DNA of 64,000 nucleotides from Psychrobacter alimentarius (GCF_001606025.1 NZ_CP014945.1:496001-560000), one strand, 5' to 3'; positions 9,096 to 19,752 are shown, counted from the stretch's first letter. A program made the numbers and translations. The notes: a model not told the origin generated them from the sequence alone.

Positions 9096-11570
9096 ATGAC
9101 AAAAATGGTAGCAGATGAAAGTAAAGTAGAGGTAGCTACCTCTGATAATGCACAGTTTTTGTCATCGCCTAAGCATTTGATACCTAAGCGCCTAGCAGTC
9201 ATTGGCAAGGGCATGAGTCGTAATAATCAATTGCTATCTCAAGTACTGCAAGCGGATATCCAGCGATGGTATCCGTGGTCAAGTTTACAGCAAAAAATAC
9301 TGTATGCTCCAATGAGACAACCCAATGCTTTTATCGGTTGGGGTCATAAAAAAAGCTATCAACGAGCCAATAAGACTGCTGTTAAGCACAATCTGGCTAC
9401 TTTGAGTATTGAAGATGGTTTTTTGCGCTCGTTAGATTCAGGTATCAGCAGTCGTCATGGATTGAGTGTGGTTGTCGATGATGTGGGTATTTATTTTGAT
9501 TTGACGAAAACCTCACATCTAGAGCAACTTATCATTACTCGTATTAAAAGCGATGTCAAATCTGAGCAACGTGTACAAGATGATAACCATTCTCAACAGT
9601 TGATGTCTCGTATATGTAATGAGAGACTGAGTAAATACAATGCAGTCATGGACTGTCCATCATTAGATGAGTTGATTGATGAACAAAATCCCACTACGGT
9701 AAAAAGTGCTTCCAAATCCCATGTCTTACTCATTGATCAAGTGGCAGGCGATGCTTCTGTTCAAGGGGCTGGTGCAAATAAAGGCCAGTTTAGGCGCATG
9801 TTAAAATCTGCTTGTCGCAATCATCCGCATGCACATATTTGGATAAAAGCCCATCCTGCCGCAAAAACTGGCTATCTGACCAATTTAAAGCTGCCCAAAA
9901 ACGTTCGAGTCTTAAGTCAAGCACTCAATCCAATGTCATTATTAGCGCAGGTAGATCACGTCTATACGGTCAGCTCTCATATGGGCTTTGAAGCATTGAT
10001 GCTTGGCAAAACAGTGCATTGTTTTGGCGTCAATTGGTATAGCGGTTGGGGTCTGACTGATGATAAGGGCGCACCAAAACGTCTGCTAAAAACCGTCCAG
10101 CAGCGTCGTCAGGGTATTGCAAAGACGTTACTAGGTAAGAAAAAACTACCATACTCAGCTTTACTCCCTTTACTATCTGCTAATAAAGTTGATGCGACAT
10201 TAGAAACCTTATTTTATAGCGCTTATATAGATTATAGTCGATACGTTGATCCAGCGACGAGACAGGCTTGTGACATCGAGATCGCGATTGAGTGGCTGGT
10301 CACCAATCGTCACTGGCAAGCGTGTCTTGACAGTCATTTAACCATATATGAGTTTAGTCGTTGGAAGCTTCCTTTTGTCAAAGCTTTTGTTGGCTTACCG
10401 CGTACAACATTGTTTGTTAAACCCAAACCACGTCTGAAAAATATATTGCATCCAGATCATCTTCGGGTCAACTATGACCAGCCGCTGCTTGTTTGGGGCT
10501 TAGCCAAACGTCAGCAATTACAAGAAAAACTACAAAATAAGCTTACCAGTCCGCCTACTATTTACTGCATGGAAGACGGATTTATCCGCTCAAATGGCTT
10601 GGGCGCGACGTTGTTGGCACCCTTATCAGTGGTGATTGATAAACAAGGCATCTATTATGATGCGACCCAGCCATCAGATTTAGAAACCTTACTGCGCCAA
10701 TGTAAAGCATTAAGCCCTAAGCAAAAAACACGCGTCCAAACACTACAAAACAAATTATTGACTCAGCGAGTGAGTAAATACAATGTTGGGGCTAGTACCA
10801 ATAATTTATCCAGTTCTTGGATGCAAGAAGCCAAGCTATCTGGAAAAAGCCGTATTTTGATTATTGGTCAAGTAGAAGATGATTTGTCAGTGCAGTATTG
10901 TGGGTCAGCTATAAAGACCAATAGTGGCTTGATTGAGCGGGTTTGCAGGGATAATCCTGATGCATACTTAATTTATAAACCGCATCCTGATGTGGAAGCA
11001 GGACTACGAGTAGGTAAGGTCACAGAATCTTGTTTGCGTCAGGTGCAAGCAGTTGCGTATGATACTGCCATGCCTGATTGTTTGGAATGCGTCGATGAGA
11101 TTCATACTATCAGCTCATTGACTGGTTTTGAAGCCTTGCTGCGCGGTCTAAACGTGACCTGCTATGGCTTGCCTTTTTATGCAGGGTGGGGACTAACAAC
11201 AGATATTGATGCGCATCTAACGCCAAAAGACATGTACCTACAAAGACGCACACGAGACACTATGTTGACGCTTGAGCAGTTACTGTATTGTGCTTTGATT
11301 CGCTATCCATTATACCGTCTGCCCAATGGCTATGGTCTTGCGCAAGTAGAACAAGTGATTGATTATTTGTATCCGCTTGCAGACACTTCTAATGAAACCT
11401 TGCAAGTTGAAAAAACCAGTAAAAGAATACGTTCAGTGTCTTCATCGACATCGATGATATCAACTTTATCTGCTGCTGTTAATCATACAGAGATCAAACG
11501 TCTCGCCACCACACGTTTTATGCAGCAACGTCATCGCTGGCAGCAGCGCCTACGTAAAATGTCTCGTTAA
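9096..11570 (+). CDS. kpsC: Capsule Kdo-linker glycosyltransferase (KpsC-like)
   Basis: In characterised systems KpsC is a dual-module retaining beta-Kdo transferase that extends the poly-Kdo linker joining capsule to lysophosphatidylglycerol. The 824-residue protein shows the internal duplication. Module 1 has IEDGFLRSLDSG, DQVAGDASVQGAG, KAHPAAKTGY and SSHMGFEALMLGK. Module 2 has MEDGFIRSNGLGA, GQVEDDLSVQYCG, YKPHPDVEAGLR and SSLTGFEALLRG. It is about 150 residues longer than the E. coli protein as I recall it, partly in a polar Ser/Thr-rich C-terminal tail. It starts 58 bp after kpsD. Confidence 0.92.
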   Translation: MTKMVADESKVEVATSDNAQFLSSPKHLIPKRLAVIGKGMSRNNQLLSQVLQADIQRWYPWSSLQQKILYAPMRQPNAFIGWGHKKSYQRANKTAVKHNLATLSIEDGFLRSLDSGISSRHGLSVVVDDVGIYFDLTKTSHLEQLIITRIKSDVKSEQRVQDDNHSQQLMSRICNERLSKYNAVMDCPSLDELIDEQNPTTVKSASKSHVLLIDQVAGDASVQGAGANKGQFRRMLKSACRNHPHAHIWIKAHPAAKTGYLTNLKLPKNVRVLSQALNPMSLLAQVDHVYTVSSHMGFEALMLGKTVHCFGVNWYSGWGLTDDKGAPKRLLKTVQQRRQGIAKTLLGKKKLPYSALLPLLSANKVDATLETLFYSAYIDYSRYVDPATRQACDIEIAIEWLVTNRHWQACLDSHLTIYEFSRWKLPFVKAFVGLPRTTLFVKPKPRLKNILHPDHLRVNYDQPLLVWGLAKRQQLQEKLQNKLTSPPTIYCMEDGFIRSNGLGATLLAPLSVVIDKQGIYYDATQPSDLETLLRQCKALSPKQKTRVQTLQNKLLTQRVSKYNVGASTNNLSSSWMQEAKLSGKSRILIIGQVEDDLSVQYCGSAIKTNSGLIERVCRDNPDAYLIYKPHPDVEAGLRVGKVTESCLRQVQAVAYDTAMPDCLECVDEIHTISSLTGFEALLRGLNVTCYGLPFYAGWGLTTDIDAHLTPKDMYLQRRTRDTMLTLEQLLYCALIRYPLYRLPNGYGLAQVEQVIDYLYPLADTSNETLQVEKTSKRIRSVSSSTSMISTLSAAVNHTEIKRLATTRFMQQRHRWQQRLRKMSR

Positions 11571-11598
11571 TCTTATCTATCTGTGTCCTAGAAATCCA

Positions 11599-11629
11599 TT
11601 GCGACAAGCAGGGGTTTTTTCGGTATAAT
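11599..11629 (+). promoter_or_regulatory. Candidate promoter ahead of kpsS
   Basis: TTGCGA (11599-11604) and a perfect TATAAT (11624-11629) with a long 19-bp spacer, in the 131-bp gap between kpsC and kpsS. It could transcribe kpsS separately from the operon. Confidence 0.4.
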
Positions 11630-11710
11630 CAACCACTTGGCACTTTTGTGCGTGCTCGCAATGCAGAGCCACACCCTTTTTTATCCTTCAGTTAATGGTA
11701 ATTGATTCCT

Positions 11711-12949
11711 ATGGCAGCTTCGATGTCTCACTTACTTACTCATCGACATGTCTTGCTGTTACAGGGAAAGATGGGCGGGTTTTTTAACCGTTTTTCGACA
11801 TTTTTACAGACTCAAGATATTAAAGTCAGCAAAATTAACTTTAATGCTGGTGACGCGTTCTTTTATCATCATCCCAATACGTATGAATATACAGATACGT
11901 TGGCGCAATTTTCTGCTTGGCTACAAGCTTTTATTGAAAAGCATGACATTGATGCCGTGGTGTGTTTTGGGGATTGTCGTCCGCACCATACGCAAGCAGG
12001 CTGTGTAAGTGAGCAATTAGGTATCTCGTTTTTTGTATTTGAAGAAGGGTACTTGCGTCCTGATTACATTACCTTGCAAGAATACGGGATTAATGGTTAC
12101 TCGCGTTTGAATACCGCTGACATCAAGGCACTCAAAAAAGCCAATGACCATCCTCTTTATACTCACAATCGTTTTTATCGTTTGAGCATTGCTGCGATTG
12201 TTTACTACATCGTTGCTTGGATATACAAAAGCCGTTATCCGCATTATTCACATTATCGTGGTATGACCGCCTGGCAAGAGGCAATCGCTTGGCTAAAGGC
12301 TCCTTGGCGTAAATTGAGAGGGTATTTCCCAGATAAAAAACTGCAAAGTATGCTGACCACGCAAGAGAGCGACAATTATTTTCTCATCAGTTTACAAGTG
12401 CACAATGACTCTCAGATTACTCATCACAGTGATTATCGTGATGTGGTGCAATTTATCGATGAATCTATTGCGAGTTTTGCAAAGCATGCTGATCAACAAC
12501 AGCTGCTGGTCTTCAAGCATCATCCACTAGATCGTGGGCATCGCGACTATCGTGAGTTGGTGTCTAGCTTATCAGAGCGCTATCAAGTAGCCAATCGTGT
12601 TTTTTACGGGTGTGACATGCACTTGCCAACGCTCATGAAGCATAGTATTGGCATGGTGACTATTAATAGTACGACAGGCCTACAATCGGTATATCACAAA
12701 AAACCGACTAAGGTTATGGGCCGCGCAATTTATGATACGCCCAAGCTCATAGATCAAAAGGCGCTCAAAGATTTCTGGAAACGACCTGAGAGTCCGGATA
12801 ATGAGTTTTATCTGCGATTTCGTGAGTATTTGATCGAGCAAACACAACTTAATGGTGCCTTTTATGGTCGATCGCCATGGATGTATAAATACTTACAGCA
12901 AGCTGAAAATAACGCTATAGAGCTCTCTGAAACGAAGACACCCCACTAG
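11711..12949 (+). CDS. kpsS: Capsule Kdo-linker initiating glycosyltransferase (KpsS-like)
   Basis: KpsS is known to add the first beta-Kdo to lysophosphatidylglycerol, and KpsC then extends the linker. The 412-residue protein has LLLQGKMGGFFNRF near the N-terminus, CFGDCRPHHTQA, FVFEEGYLRPDYITL, FKHHPLDRGHRDY and NSTTGLQSVYHKKP, all typical of this family. The frame is open from a TTG at 11702. I chose the ATG at 11711; another ATG at 11723 is possible, and no strong ribosome binding site decides. The 131-bp gap after kpsC holds a candidate promoter. No capsule synthesis gene follows; lepA is next. Confidence 0.9.
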   Translation: MAASMSHLLTHRHVLLLQGKMGGFFNRFSTFLQTQDIKVSKINFNAGDAFFYHHPNTYEYTDTLAQFSAWLQAFIEKHDIDAVVCFGDCRPHHTQAGCVSEQLGISFFVFEEGYLRPDYITLQEYGINGYSRLNTADIKALKKANDHPLYTHNRFYRLSIAAIVYYIVAWIYKSRYPHYSHYRGMTAWQEAIAWLKAPWRKLRGYFPDKKLQSMLTTQESDNYFLISLQVHNDSQITHHSDYRDVVQFIDESIASFAKHADQQQLLVFKHHPLDRGHRDYRELVSSLSERYQVANRVFYGCDMHLPTLMKHSIGMVTINSTTGLQSVYHKKPTKVMGRAIYDTPKLIDQKALKDFWKRPESPDNEFYLRFREYLIEQTQLNGAFYGRSPWMYKYLQQAENNAIELSETKTPH

Positions 12950-13105
12950 TTGATTTATCATCAATTGTGGCTAGCAATCATTGCATGAGTAATGAATCAA
13001 GCTTTGATAAGTGTCGTACTTTCTGTCTTTACTGTTTCTCGCTTGTCACTTCACCTGTTAATCGCATCTCTCATAATAAAATCGCCTTACTTTGCAGTGG
13101 AAAAC

Positions 13106-13114
13106 TGCTAGAAT
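13106..13114 (+). promoter_or_regulatory. Extended -10 promoter ahead of lepA
   Basis: TGC-TAGAAT, an extended -10 element 48 bp upstream of the lepA start, with no strong -35. It would begin the lepA-lepB cluster. Confidence 0.4.
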
Positions 13115-13161
13115 ACCCGTTGGTTTTATTTTTCTATCACCCTTAATTTAGTAGGCGCTTT

Positions 13162-14961
13162 GTGACTGCATTAGCCAATATTCGTAACTTCTCAATCATT
13201 GCCCACATTGATCATGGTAAGTCGACGCTTGCCGATCGTTTTATTCAAATGTGCGGTGCCTTGCAAGATCGCGAGATGCAGGCGCAGGTGCTCGACTCCA
13301 TGGATATTGAGCGTGAGCGCGGCATCACTATCAAAGCGCAGTCGGTCACTTTGTTCTATGATCATCCAAATGGTGAGCGTTATCAGCTCAACTTCATTGA
13401 TACGCCAGGACACGTCGACTTTTCTTATGAAGTATCACGCTCACTAGCGGCTTGCGAAGGTGCCTTGCTGGTGGTTGATGCCGCACAAGGGGTGGAAGCG
13501 CAGTCTGTGGCCAACTGCTATACGGCAGTTGATCAGGGCTTAGAAGTCATGGCAGTGCTCAATAAAATTGATTTGCCGCAAGTTGAACCTGAGCGCGTCA
13601 TTCAAGAGATTGAAGACATCATTGGTATTGATGCTGTGGATGCCCCACGAGTATCGGCCAAATCTGGTTTGGGCGTAGATAAGTTATTAGAAGCCTTGGT
13701 TGAATTTATTCCAGCACCAACAGGTGACCGCGAAGCACCGCTGCAAGCACTGATCATTGATTCTTGGTTTGACAGCTATTTGGGTGTGGTCTCTTTAGTG
13801 CGTGTACGTCAAGGAACCGTCAGAAAAGGCGATAAAATTTATATCAAATCGACCAAAGAGGCGCATCCAGTTAGCTCTATCGGTGTCTTTACACCAAAGC
13901 CTTTAGATACAGGGGTTTTAGAAGCGGGTGAAGTTGGTTTTATTATCGCGGGTATCAAAGACATTGCTGGGGCACCAGTTGGGGATACGATTACGCATTC
14001 TAAAACGCCTGATGTTGAGCGTATTCCAGGTTTCAAACAGATTACCCCGCAAGTATATGCTGGCATGTTCCCAGTAGATTCCAATGACTTTGAAAAATTC
14101 CGTGAAGCGTTACAAAAACTACAGATCAACGATGCGTCACTATTTTTTGAACCTGATACATCTGATGCATTGGGTTTTGGTTTCCGCTGTGGCTTCTTAG
14201 GCATGCTGCACATGGAAATTATCCAAGAGCGCCTAGAGCGCGAGTATGATTTGGATTTGATTACTACTGCACCGTCAGTTATCTATGAGATTGAAAAGAA
14301 AAACGGCGAGGTAATTCATATTGATAACCCGTCAAGATTGCCTGAGCCGAACAACATCGAAGAATTCCGTGAACCAATTGCGCGTTGTCAGATTTTAGTG
14401 CCACAAGATTACTTGGGTAATGTCATGACGTTGTGTATCGAGCGCCGCGGTGTACAAGTTGATATGCGTTTTATGGGCAAGCAGGTTCAGCTGGTTTTTG
14501 ATATTCCGATGGGTGAAGTAGTCATGGATTTCTTTGACCGTCTAAAATCTGTTTCGCGTGGTTTTGCCTCATTGGATTATAACTTTGAGCGTTATCAAGT
14601 TGATAGATTGGTCAAAGTCGATGTACTCATCAATGGTGATAAGGTTGATGCATTGGCAATGATTGTTCATCAGGATCAAGCACGTTTTCGTGGCAACCAG
14701 TTAGTCATTAAGATGAAAGAGTTGATTCCACGTCAGATGTTTGATGTGGCGATTCAAGCGGCGATTGGTAGTCAGATCATTGGTCGCAGTACGGTAAAAG
14801 CGATGCGTAAAGACGTACTGGCCAAGTGTTATGGTGGTGATGTCTCACGTAAGAAAAAACTGTTGTCTAAGCAAAAAGCAGGTAAGAAACGTATGAAGCA
14901 AGTGGGTAATGTAGAAATCCCACAAGAAGCGTTCTTAGCCGTATTGAAAGCAGACAGTTAA
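13162..14961 (+). CDS. lepA: Elongation factor 4 (LepA)
   Basis: Ribosome-associated translational GTPase. The 599-residue protein, starting at GTG, has G1 AHIDHGKST, switch [12 protein letters not shown]3 [13 protein letters not shown]4 NKIDLP and G5 SAKSG. It ends in the LepA-specific C-terminal domain ([49 protein letters not shown]). The GTG is preferred because the protein then starts [17 protein letters not shown], the normal family N-terminus. lepB follows 143 bp downstream, as in most proteobacteria. Confidence 0.98.
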   Translation: MTALANIRNFSIIAHIDHGKSTLADRFIQMCGALQDREMQAQVLDSMDIERERGITIKAQSVTLFYDHPNGERYQLNFIDTPGHVDFSYEVSRSLAACEGALLVVDAAQGVEAQSVANCYTAVDQGLEVMAVLNKIDLPQVEPERVIQEIEDIIGIDAVDAPRVSAKSGLGVDKLLEALVEFIPAPTGDREAPLQALIIDSWFDSYLGVVSLVRVRQGTVRKGDKIYIKSTKEAHPVSSIGVFTPKPLDTGVLEAGEVGFIIAGIKDIAGAPVGDTITHSKTPDVERIPGFKQITPQVYAGMFPVDSNDFEKFREALQKLQINDASLFFEPDTSDALGFGFRCGFLGMLHMEIIQERLEREYDLDLITTAPSVIYEIEKKNGEVIHIDNPSRLPEPNNIEEFREPIARCQILVPQDYLGNVMTLCIERRGVQVDMRFMGKQVQLVFDIPMGEVVMDFFDRLKSVSRGFASLDYNFERYQVDRLVKVDVLINGDKVDALAMIVHQDQARFRGNQLVIKMKELIPRQMFDVAIQAAIGSQIIGRSTVKAMRKDVLAKCYGGDVSRKKKLLSKQKAGKKRMKQVGNVEIPQEAFLAVLKADS

Positions 14962-15104
14962 GGATTAACAGCCGGTAGCTAATCGCAAAAATTCCTATTA
15001 TTCGGTTTTTTTACATATGGGTTTTTTGCATAGTAGTATGTTAAATATAGTGGGTCTTATCGTTAAAGCAGCAGAGCAAGCTGTTCATTAATAGGCAATT
15101 TGGT

Positions 15105-16007
15105 ATGGATTTTGATTTTAATTTAATTTTAGTGCCGTTGACGATAGGCTTAGGTATTATTTGGCTGTTGGACAAATTGGCGCTGAAACAGCGTAAGACG
15201 CGTGGGCATGGCAAAGAAAGCTTATTGGTACGCTGGGCTTATGATTTCTTTCCTGTATTGGCAGTGGTATTGATAGTACGCTCGTTTTTGATTGAGCCTT
15301 TTAATATTCCTTCGTCTTCTATGGTACCAACGTTATATACAGGTGATTTCATTGCTGTCAATAAGTATGCTTACGGCGTGCGGCTGCCGCTAACTTATAA
15401 TAAAGTGTTAGATACGGGTGAACCCGAACATGGTGATGTGGCTGTATTTCGCTATCCTGAAAATCCTAGTATTTATTATATCAAGCGCGTTATTGGCTTA
15501 CCGGGCGATACAGTCAGCTATAACCAAGGCACTTTATCTATTAATGATGTACCCGTTGAAACCAAACCCATAGATTTTGCGGCAAATGCTGAGTTGACGT
15601 CACAGCTGTATTTGCCAGGGCAAGCAGGTCCAGGACAAGTGCTGACAGAAGAGAGTGCAGCTACCATGGGTCAACAGGAAGAAGATGTGGCGCAGTACTT
15701 TCAAGAAACACAGGGCGAAAATACACATCTGGTACGTTATCTGAATGGTATGAATAGCGCTCAGTACGCACCTTTTTTACAACAGCAATCACCAGAAGTC
15801 ATTAATTCAGAAGGCACTGAATGGCGTATCAGTGTGCCAGAAGGCCACTATTTTGTTATGGGTGATAACCGTGATCGAAGCGCTGATGGCAGGTTCTGGG
15901 GCTTTGTACCTGACGAGAATCTGGCTGGTAAAGCTGTTTATATCTGGATGCATAAGCCACCAGGGTTAAACTTACCTACCTTTGAACGCAATGGTTCTAT
16001 CAATTAA
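15105..16007 (+). CDS. lepB: Signal peptidase I (LepB)
   Basis: Inner-membrane Ser/Lys protease that removes Sec and Tat signal peptides. The 300-residue protein has two N-terminal membrane segments (about 4-22 and 46-64), the catalytic serine in IPSSSMVPT (S72) and the general-base lysine in [12 protein letters not shown] (K127). The box E motif [15 protein letters not shown] lies near the C-terminus. An acidic, Gln-rich stretch between about residues 165 and 230 enlarges the periplasmic domain. It is the second gene of the lepA cluster. Confidence 0.97.
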   Translation: MDFDFNLILVPLTIGLGIIWLLDKLALKQRKTRGHGKESLLVRWAYDFFPVLAVVLIVRSFLIEPFNIPSSSMVPTLYTGDFIAVNKYAYGVRLPLTYNKVLDTGEPEHGDVAVFRYPENPSIYYIKRVIGLPGDTVSYNQGTLSINDVPVETKPIDFAANAELTSQLYLPGQAGPGQVLTEESAATMGQQEEDVAQYFQETQGENTHLVRYLNGMNSAQYAPFLQQQSPEVINSEGTEWRISVPEGHYFVMGDNRDRSADGRFWGFVPDENLAGKAVYIWMHKPPGLNLPTFERNGSIN

Positions 16008-16153
16008 TGAGTGCAAGAGTCTCTATTGTTTGATTTACCAATAATAGTTTTATGCTAATATTATGACTATTTAATGAATAGCTACTTTTAGTATTCAGAT
16101 TTTTTAAACAAACGCTAGTATCAATTGTTATTGACCAGTAGAGGGCTAGGGTA

Positions 16154-16546
16154 ATGCAACAGTTATCTGGATTGGCGACGCAGCGCGGTGCAAGTGTGAC
16201 AAGCATTGTTTTGACTATTATCCTTTTAGGCGTTGCGATCAAACTGATGGTTGCAATCATACCCGCTCAAATTGGTGATTATCAATTGACAAAAACATTA
16301 AGCTCCCAGCTTAGAGAAGCAAACAATAACAACGAGACCACCAAGCAGTTCATTGAACGTGTTGATAAACAGCTATCTATCAATGCTGATTATGACACCA
16401 AGGCTGAAGATGTCATCATCTTTACTGATAAGAAAGTAGGGCAACTGGCTATTCGTAAGCAGTATGCCGTGACCAATAATTTTTTCGGTAATGTTGATAT
16501 CCTCAATCGCTTCGAAGGCGATATTGATATGGCAACTACCAAATAG
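16154..16546 (+). CDS. DUF4845-type membrane protein between lepB and rnc
   Basis: Small inner-membrane protein of unknown function, 130 residues. The N-terminal QRGASVTSIVLTIILLGVAI is a single membrane anchor resembling a pilin-like segment, followed by about 95 periplasmic residues. Position between lepB and rnc, length and anchor fit DUF4845, which I recognise mainly by context; no catalytic residues are evident. The gaps to its neighbours are 146 and 113 bp, wider than in a tight operon. Confidence 0.8.
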   Translation: MQQLSGLATQRGASVTSIVLTIILLGVAIKLMVAIIPAQIGDYQLTKTLSSQLREANNNNETTKQFIERVDKQLSINADYDTKAEDVIIFTDKKVGQLAIRKQYAVTNNFFGNVDILNRFEGDIDMATTK

Positions 16547-16659
16547 CTTAATCATTTTTTAACTTTCTCAATAAGACTTAAATTTCCTTTATAGAATCAA
16601 TCACTACATACCATTATTTACTCAATCAGTAACACAGAAGGGATAACCATAAGCCACGC

Positions 16660-17457
16660 ATGAAACCAACTTCGCAACATTCCCAAGCGGTTCCTATTCC
16701 CCAAAAAAATAGCACGTCTGTCGATACGCTTGTTGTTAGCTCAGAATTTATTCAACGGTTAGCGGTATTAACGCGTAAGTTGGGTTATGTCTTTAACGAT
16801 TTGAGTCTCCCCAAACTTGCATTGACGCATCGATCGTTTGATAGCAAAAAAAACTACGAGCGTTTAGAGTTTTTGGGCGATGCACTTTTAGGAATGATCG
16901 TAGGAGAAGCTTTATATCACCGTTATCCTGGTCAGAATGAAGGGCGTCTGACACGTATGCGTGCGACTTTGGTACGTCAAGAGTCATTGGTGATTATTGC
17001 CCAAAATTTAGAGCTTTCTAATCATCTGATATTGGGTGTCGGTGAGCGTAAGGGTGGTGGTCGTAACCGTGCTTCGATACTGGCTGATGCAGTAGAATCT
17101 TTGATTGGTGCTATTTATTTAGACAGTCAAGATATGGACATCACGCGTAATTGTGTTCTTTCTTGGTATGGTGATTTGATTGATAGTGTGAACGATCAAA
17201 AGGCGTTAAAAGATGCCAAGAGTCGGCTGCAAGAATGGCTACAGTCTAAGCAGTTTGATTTGCCAACTTATGAGCTGATGGAAACTCGAGGTAACGCGCC
17301 AAACCAAATTTTTGTCGTGCGTTGTCATGTCAATATCCAAAATTGTACTGATATTACAGAGTCTGGTGAAAGCCGCCGTATCGCTGAACAAAAAGCGGCA
17401 GAGCTTATGATCAATCAGTTACATAAATTACCAAATTCAGCCAAGAAGCGTTCGTAA
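16660..17457 (+). CDS. rnc: Ribonuclease III (Rnc)
   Basis: Double-strand-specific endoribonuclease that processes rRNA precursors and structured mRNAs. The 265-residue protein has the signature ERLEFLGDALLGMIV with its metal-binding acidic residues, a second acidic site in ILADAVESLIGAIYLD, and a C-terminal dsRNA-binding domain (DAKSRLQEWLQ to AEQKAAELMIN). The N-terminus is extended by about 30 polar residues relative to E. coli. Its position just before era is the usual order. Confidence 0.97.
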   Translation: MKPTSQHSQAVPIPQKNSTSVDTLVVSSEFIQRLAVLTRKLGYVFNDLSLPKLALTHRSFDSKKNYERLEFLGDALLGMIVGEALYHRYPGQNEGRLTRMRATLVRQESLVIIAQNLELSNHLILGVGERKGGGRNRASILADAVESLIGAIYLDSQDMDITRNCVLSWYGDLIDSVNDQKALKDAKSRLQEWLQSKQFDLPTYELMETRGNAPNQIFVVRCHVNIQNCTDITESGESRRIAEQKAAELMINQLHKLPNSAKKRS

Positions 17458-17652
17458 TTTTTATGAGATTTACTATAAATCTAAAATTATGATACCTTTT
17501 TTAAAAATTATTTTAACAAGTACTTACTCTGCATATCTTAGAGATTGCTTGTTCTAAAACCTTATCTATTTTCCAGCTGATACTGGTTTCGCTTTTTAGA
17601 GCTGACCTAACCATACTGCTTTCTGCTGGTTATAAACCCTATAGGATTAACT

Positions 17653-18756
17653 ATGCACAATCATACTGATTTGCCACCGAACAATGAAGATAGTGCCAAC
17701 GATATGACCGAAGATACACATATGACGCCAAAGCAAGTAGACCAAGACAGTGCTGATACCTTGAACGAAGATTTCGCATCAGAGAATGATTTGGCGATTG
17801 AAGAGTTCTTTGCACCAAGCAGTCATACGCGCATCGCTGACAATTTTAAGGCTGGTTATGTTGCCATCGTTGGACGTCCAAACGTTGGTAAATCGACCCT
17901 GATGAATCATTTGTTGGGTCAGAAATTGTCTATTACTTCACGTAAACCGCAAACCACCCGTCACCGTATTCATGGCATCTTATCCAATCATGAGATGCAA
18001 GCCGTGTTTGTTGATACACCAGGTATTCATCGTAATGAAGTGCGTGCTATCAATGAACGCATGAATAAAGCGGCTGTCTCTGCGTTAGTAGACGTTGATT
18101 TGGTGCTATTTGTGGTTGACTCGGACCAATGGCGTGACGATGATCTATTGACGTTGCAAAAGCTTGGTGATACAGACTTGACCGTGGTACTGGTGATCAA
18201 TAAATCAGATACGTTAAAAGACAAAGGCAGTGTGTTGCCGCTTATTGAGACCTTTAATGACAGCTTTGATTTCGCTGATATCGTACCAGTCTCAGCGCTG
18301 AAAAATCAAAACTTAGATCGTCTGCAAGAAGTGATTGTGTCTCATTTGCCAGTCGCTGATCCTATTTACGACACAGAGCAAATTACTGACCGCTCAGAAC
18401 GATTTTTGGCCAGTGAAATTATTCGCGAAAAGATCATGCGCAGTGCCGGTGATGAAGTGCCTTACGATTTGACCGTACAGATTGATGCTTTTAAAGATGA
18501 ACCGGCCCATGTTGATCCAAAGACTGGTCGCCCGCGCAAGGCTTGTACTTTTATCGATGCCACTATCTATGTAGAACGTGGTGGTCAAAAAGCCATTATT
18601 ATTGGCGACAAAGGTCAGCGTATCAAGCAAGTTGGTATGGATGCTCGTAAAGACATGGAACAACTTTTTGATAAAAAAATCATGCTGACGCTTTGGGTAA
18701 AAGTGAAGCGTGGCTGGTCTGATGACGAGCGTGCGTTAACAAGTCTTGGTTACTGA
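17653..18756 (+). CDS. era: GTPase Era with acidic N-terminal extension
   Basis: Essential GTPase that binds 16S rRNA and helps 30S maturation. At 367 residues it is about 65 longer than usual. The first 65 are acidic and low in hydrophobics, and the G domain follows: G1 GRPNVGKST (74-82), G3 DTPGIH, G4 NKSD, G5 SALK. The KH domain carries IIGDKGQRIKQVG and the terminal LWVKVKRGWSDDERALTSLGY region. The ATG at 17653 keeps the whole extension; later in-frame starts would shorten it, so its real length is unproven. Confidence 0.96.
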   Translation: MHNHTDLPPNNEDSANDMTEDTHMTPKQVDQDSADTLNEDFASENDLAIEEFFAPSSHTRIADNFKAGYVAIVGRPNVGKSTLMNHLLGQKLSITSRKPQTTRHRIHGILSNHEMQAVFVDTPGIHRNEVRAINERMNKAAVSALVDVDLVLFVVDSDQWRDDDLLTLQKLGDTDLTVVLVINKSDTLKDKGSVLPLIETFNDSFDFADIVPVSALKNQNLDRLQEVIVSHLPVADPIYDTEQITDRSERFLASEIIREKIMRSAGDEVPYDLTVQIDAFKDEPAHVDPKTGRPRKACTFIDATIYVERGGQKAIIIGDKGQRIKQVGMDARKDMEQLFDKKIMLTLWVKVKRGWSDDERALTSLGY

Positions 18757-18826
18757 TAGGACGATTATAATAGCCTTGCGTCAGTCAATTTAATATATGC
18801 AAGGCTCAATGCTGAGGTAATCAAAA

Positions 18827-19597
18827 ATGCGTAATGAAGCGTTAGTCGGTTATTTATTACATCAGCGCCCTTATCAAGAAAAGCGTGCCTTATATTATTT
18901 GTTTTCTCAGCAACATGGTGTGATCCACGGAGTGGGAAAAAAAGGCGCGCCACTATTTATGCCTTTGCAGCTTTTTGCGACAGGCAAACGTGATCTGAAA
19001 ACATTCAGTCAAATCGGTATTGCATCGAATAATCCTTCTCAGGTCAAAACAACGACAGAAGAAGAGACTGTTATAAGCTCATTGCCTTACGAAAACATCA
19101 CTGGTCAACATCAATATTCGGCATTGTATTTAAATGAAATACTATGGCGACTGTTGCCGAGTGAAGACCCAATGCCAATATTGTGGCAGCATTATCAAAA
19201 TAGCTTACAGCAACTCAGACAGCCCTTGAGTGCCAATGAGCTGCGTTTGTGTCTGCGCCAGTTCGAACAGCGCTTATTTAATGAATTGGGTTTTACCTTG
19301 GCGTTGACTCATGATAGCGTCCAAAACCCTATTGACGCCGATAGTTCTTATCGGTTTTTGCCTGATGTGGGTTTAATGCCTGTTTTACAAAATCCGGCGC
19401 AATCTGAAAATTTAGAGAGCTCGACAAGCCAAAGCATTTTTATGGGCAGTGATATTATAGCGATGGCGCAATTGGGCATTACTGAAACCACGCTTAATCA
19501 ATGGTCAAAACTACATCGTTATCTGATTGATCATTTGCTAGACTATCAGCCGCTGCAAAGCCGTTTACTATGGCAACAGCAGCAGCGTTATCAATAA
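18827..19597 (+). CDS. recO: DNA repair protein RecO
   Basis: Recombination mediator that loads RecA on SSB-coated DNA in the RecFOR pathway and anneals strands. The 256-residue protein begins MRNEALVGYLLHQRPYQEK, followed by YYLFSQQHGVIHGVGKKG, the N-terminal OB fold typical of RecO. LNEILWRLLP and LRQFEQRLFNELGF mark the helical domain. The usual zinc-finger cysteines are absent, as in many gamma-proteobacterial RecO. It lies between era and pdxJ, the standard order. Confidence 0.93.
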   Translation: MRNEALVGYLLHQRPYQEKRALYYLFSQQHGVIHGVGKKGAPLFMPLQLFATGKRDLKTFSQIGIASNNPSQVKTTTEEETVISSLPYENITGQHQYSALYLNEILWRLLPSEDPMPILWQHYQNSLQQLRQPLSANELRLCLRQFEQRLFNELGFTLALTHDSVQNPIDADSSYRFLPDVGLMPVLQNPAQSENLESSTSQSIFMGSDIIAMAQLGITETTLNQWSKLHRYLIDHLLDYQPLQSRLLWQQQQRYQ

Positions 19598-19681
19598 GAA
19601 TTTTATCATTACTAACCTAGCTTATGCCTCAAAATAAGAACAGTGTAGTGGGGCAGTTTTTAATTTCTCCTAAATATAAAG

Positions 19682-19712
19682 CTTGCTGAAAAATTTATAC
19701 CAGTAAAAATTA
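19682..19712. repeat. Possible degenerate arm of the palindromic intergenic repeat
   Basis: CTTGCTGAAAAATTTATACC followed by AGTAAAA resembles the right arm and core of the element at 56629-56703, but the opposite arm is poorly preserved. It sits in the recO-pdxJ gap. Confidence 0.3.
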
Positions 19713-19752
19713 CTTATAAGTCAACTGGGCATCATTATCAAAAGGATTTCTT

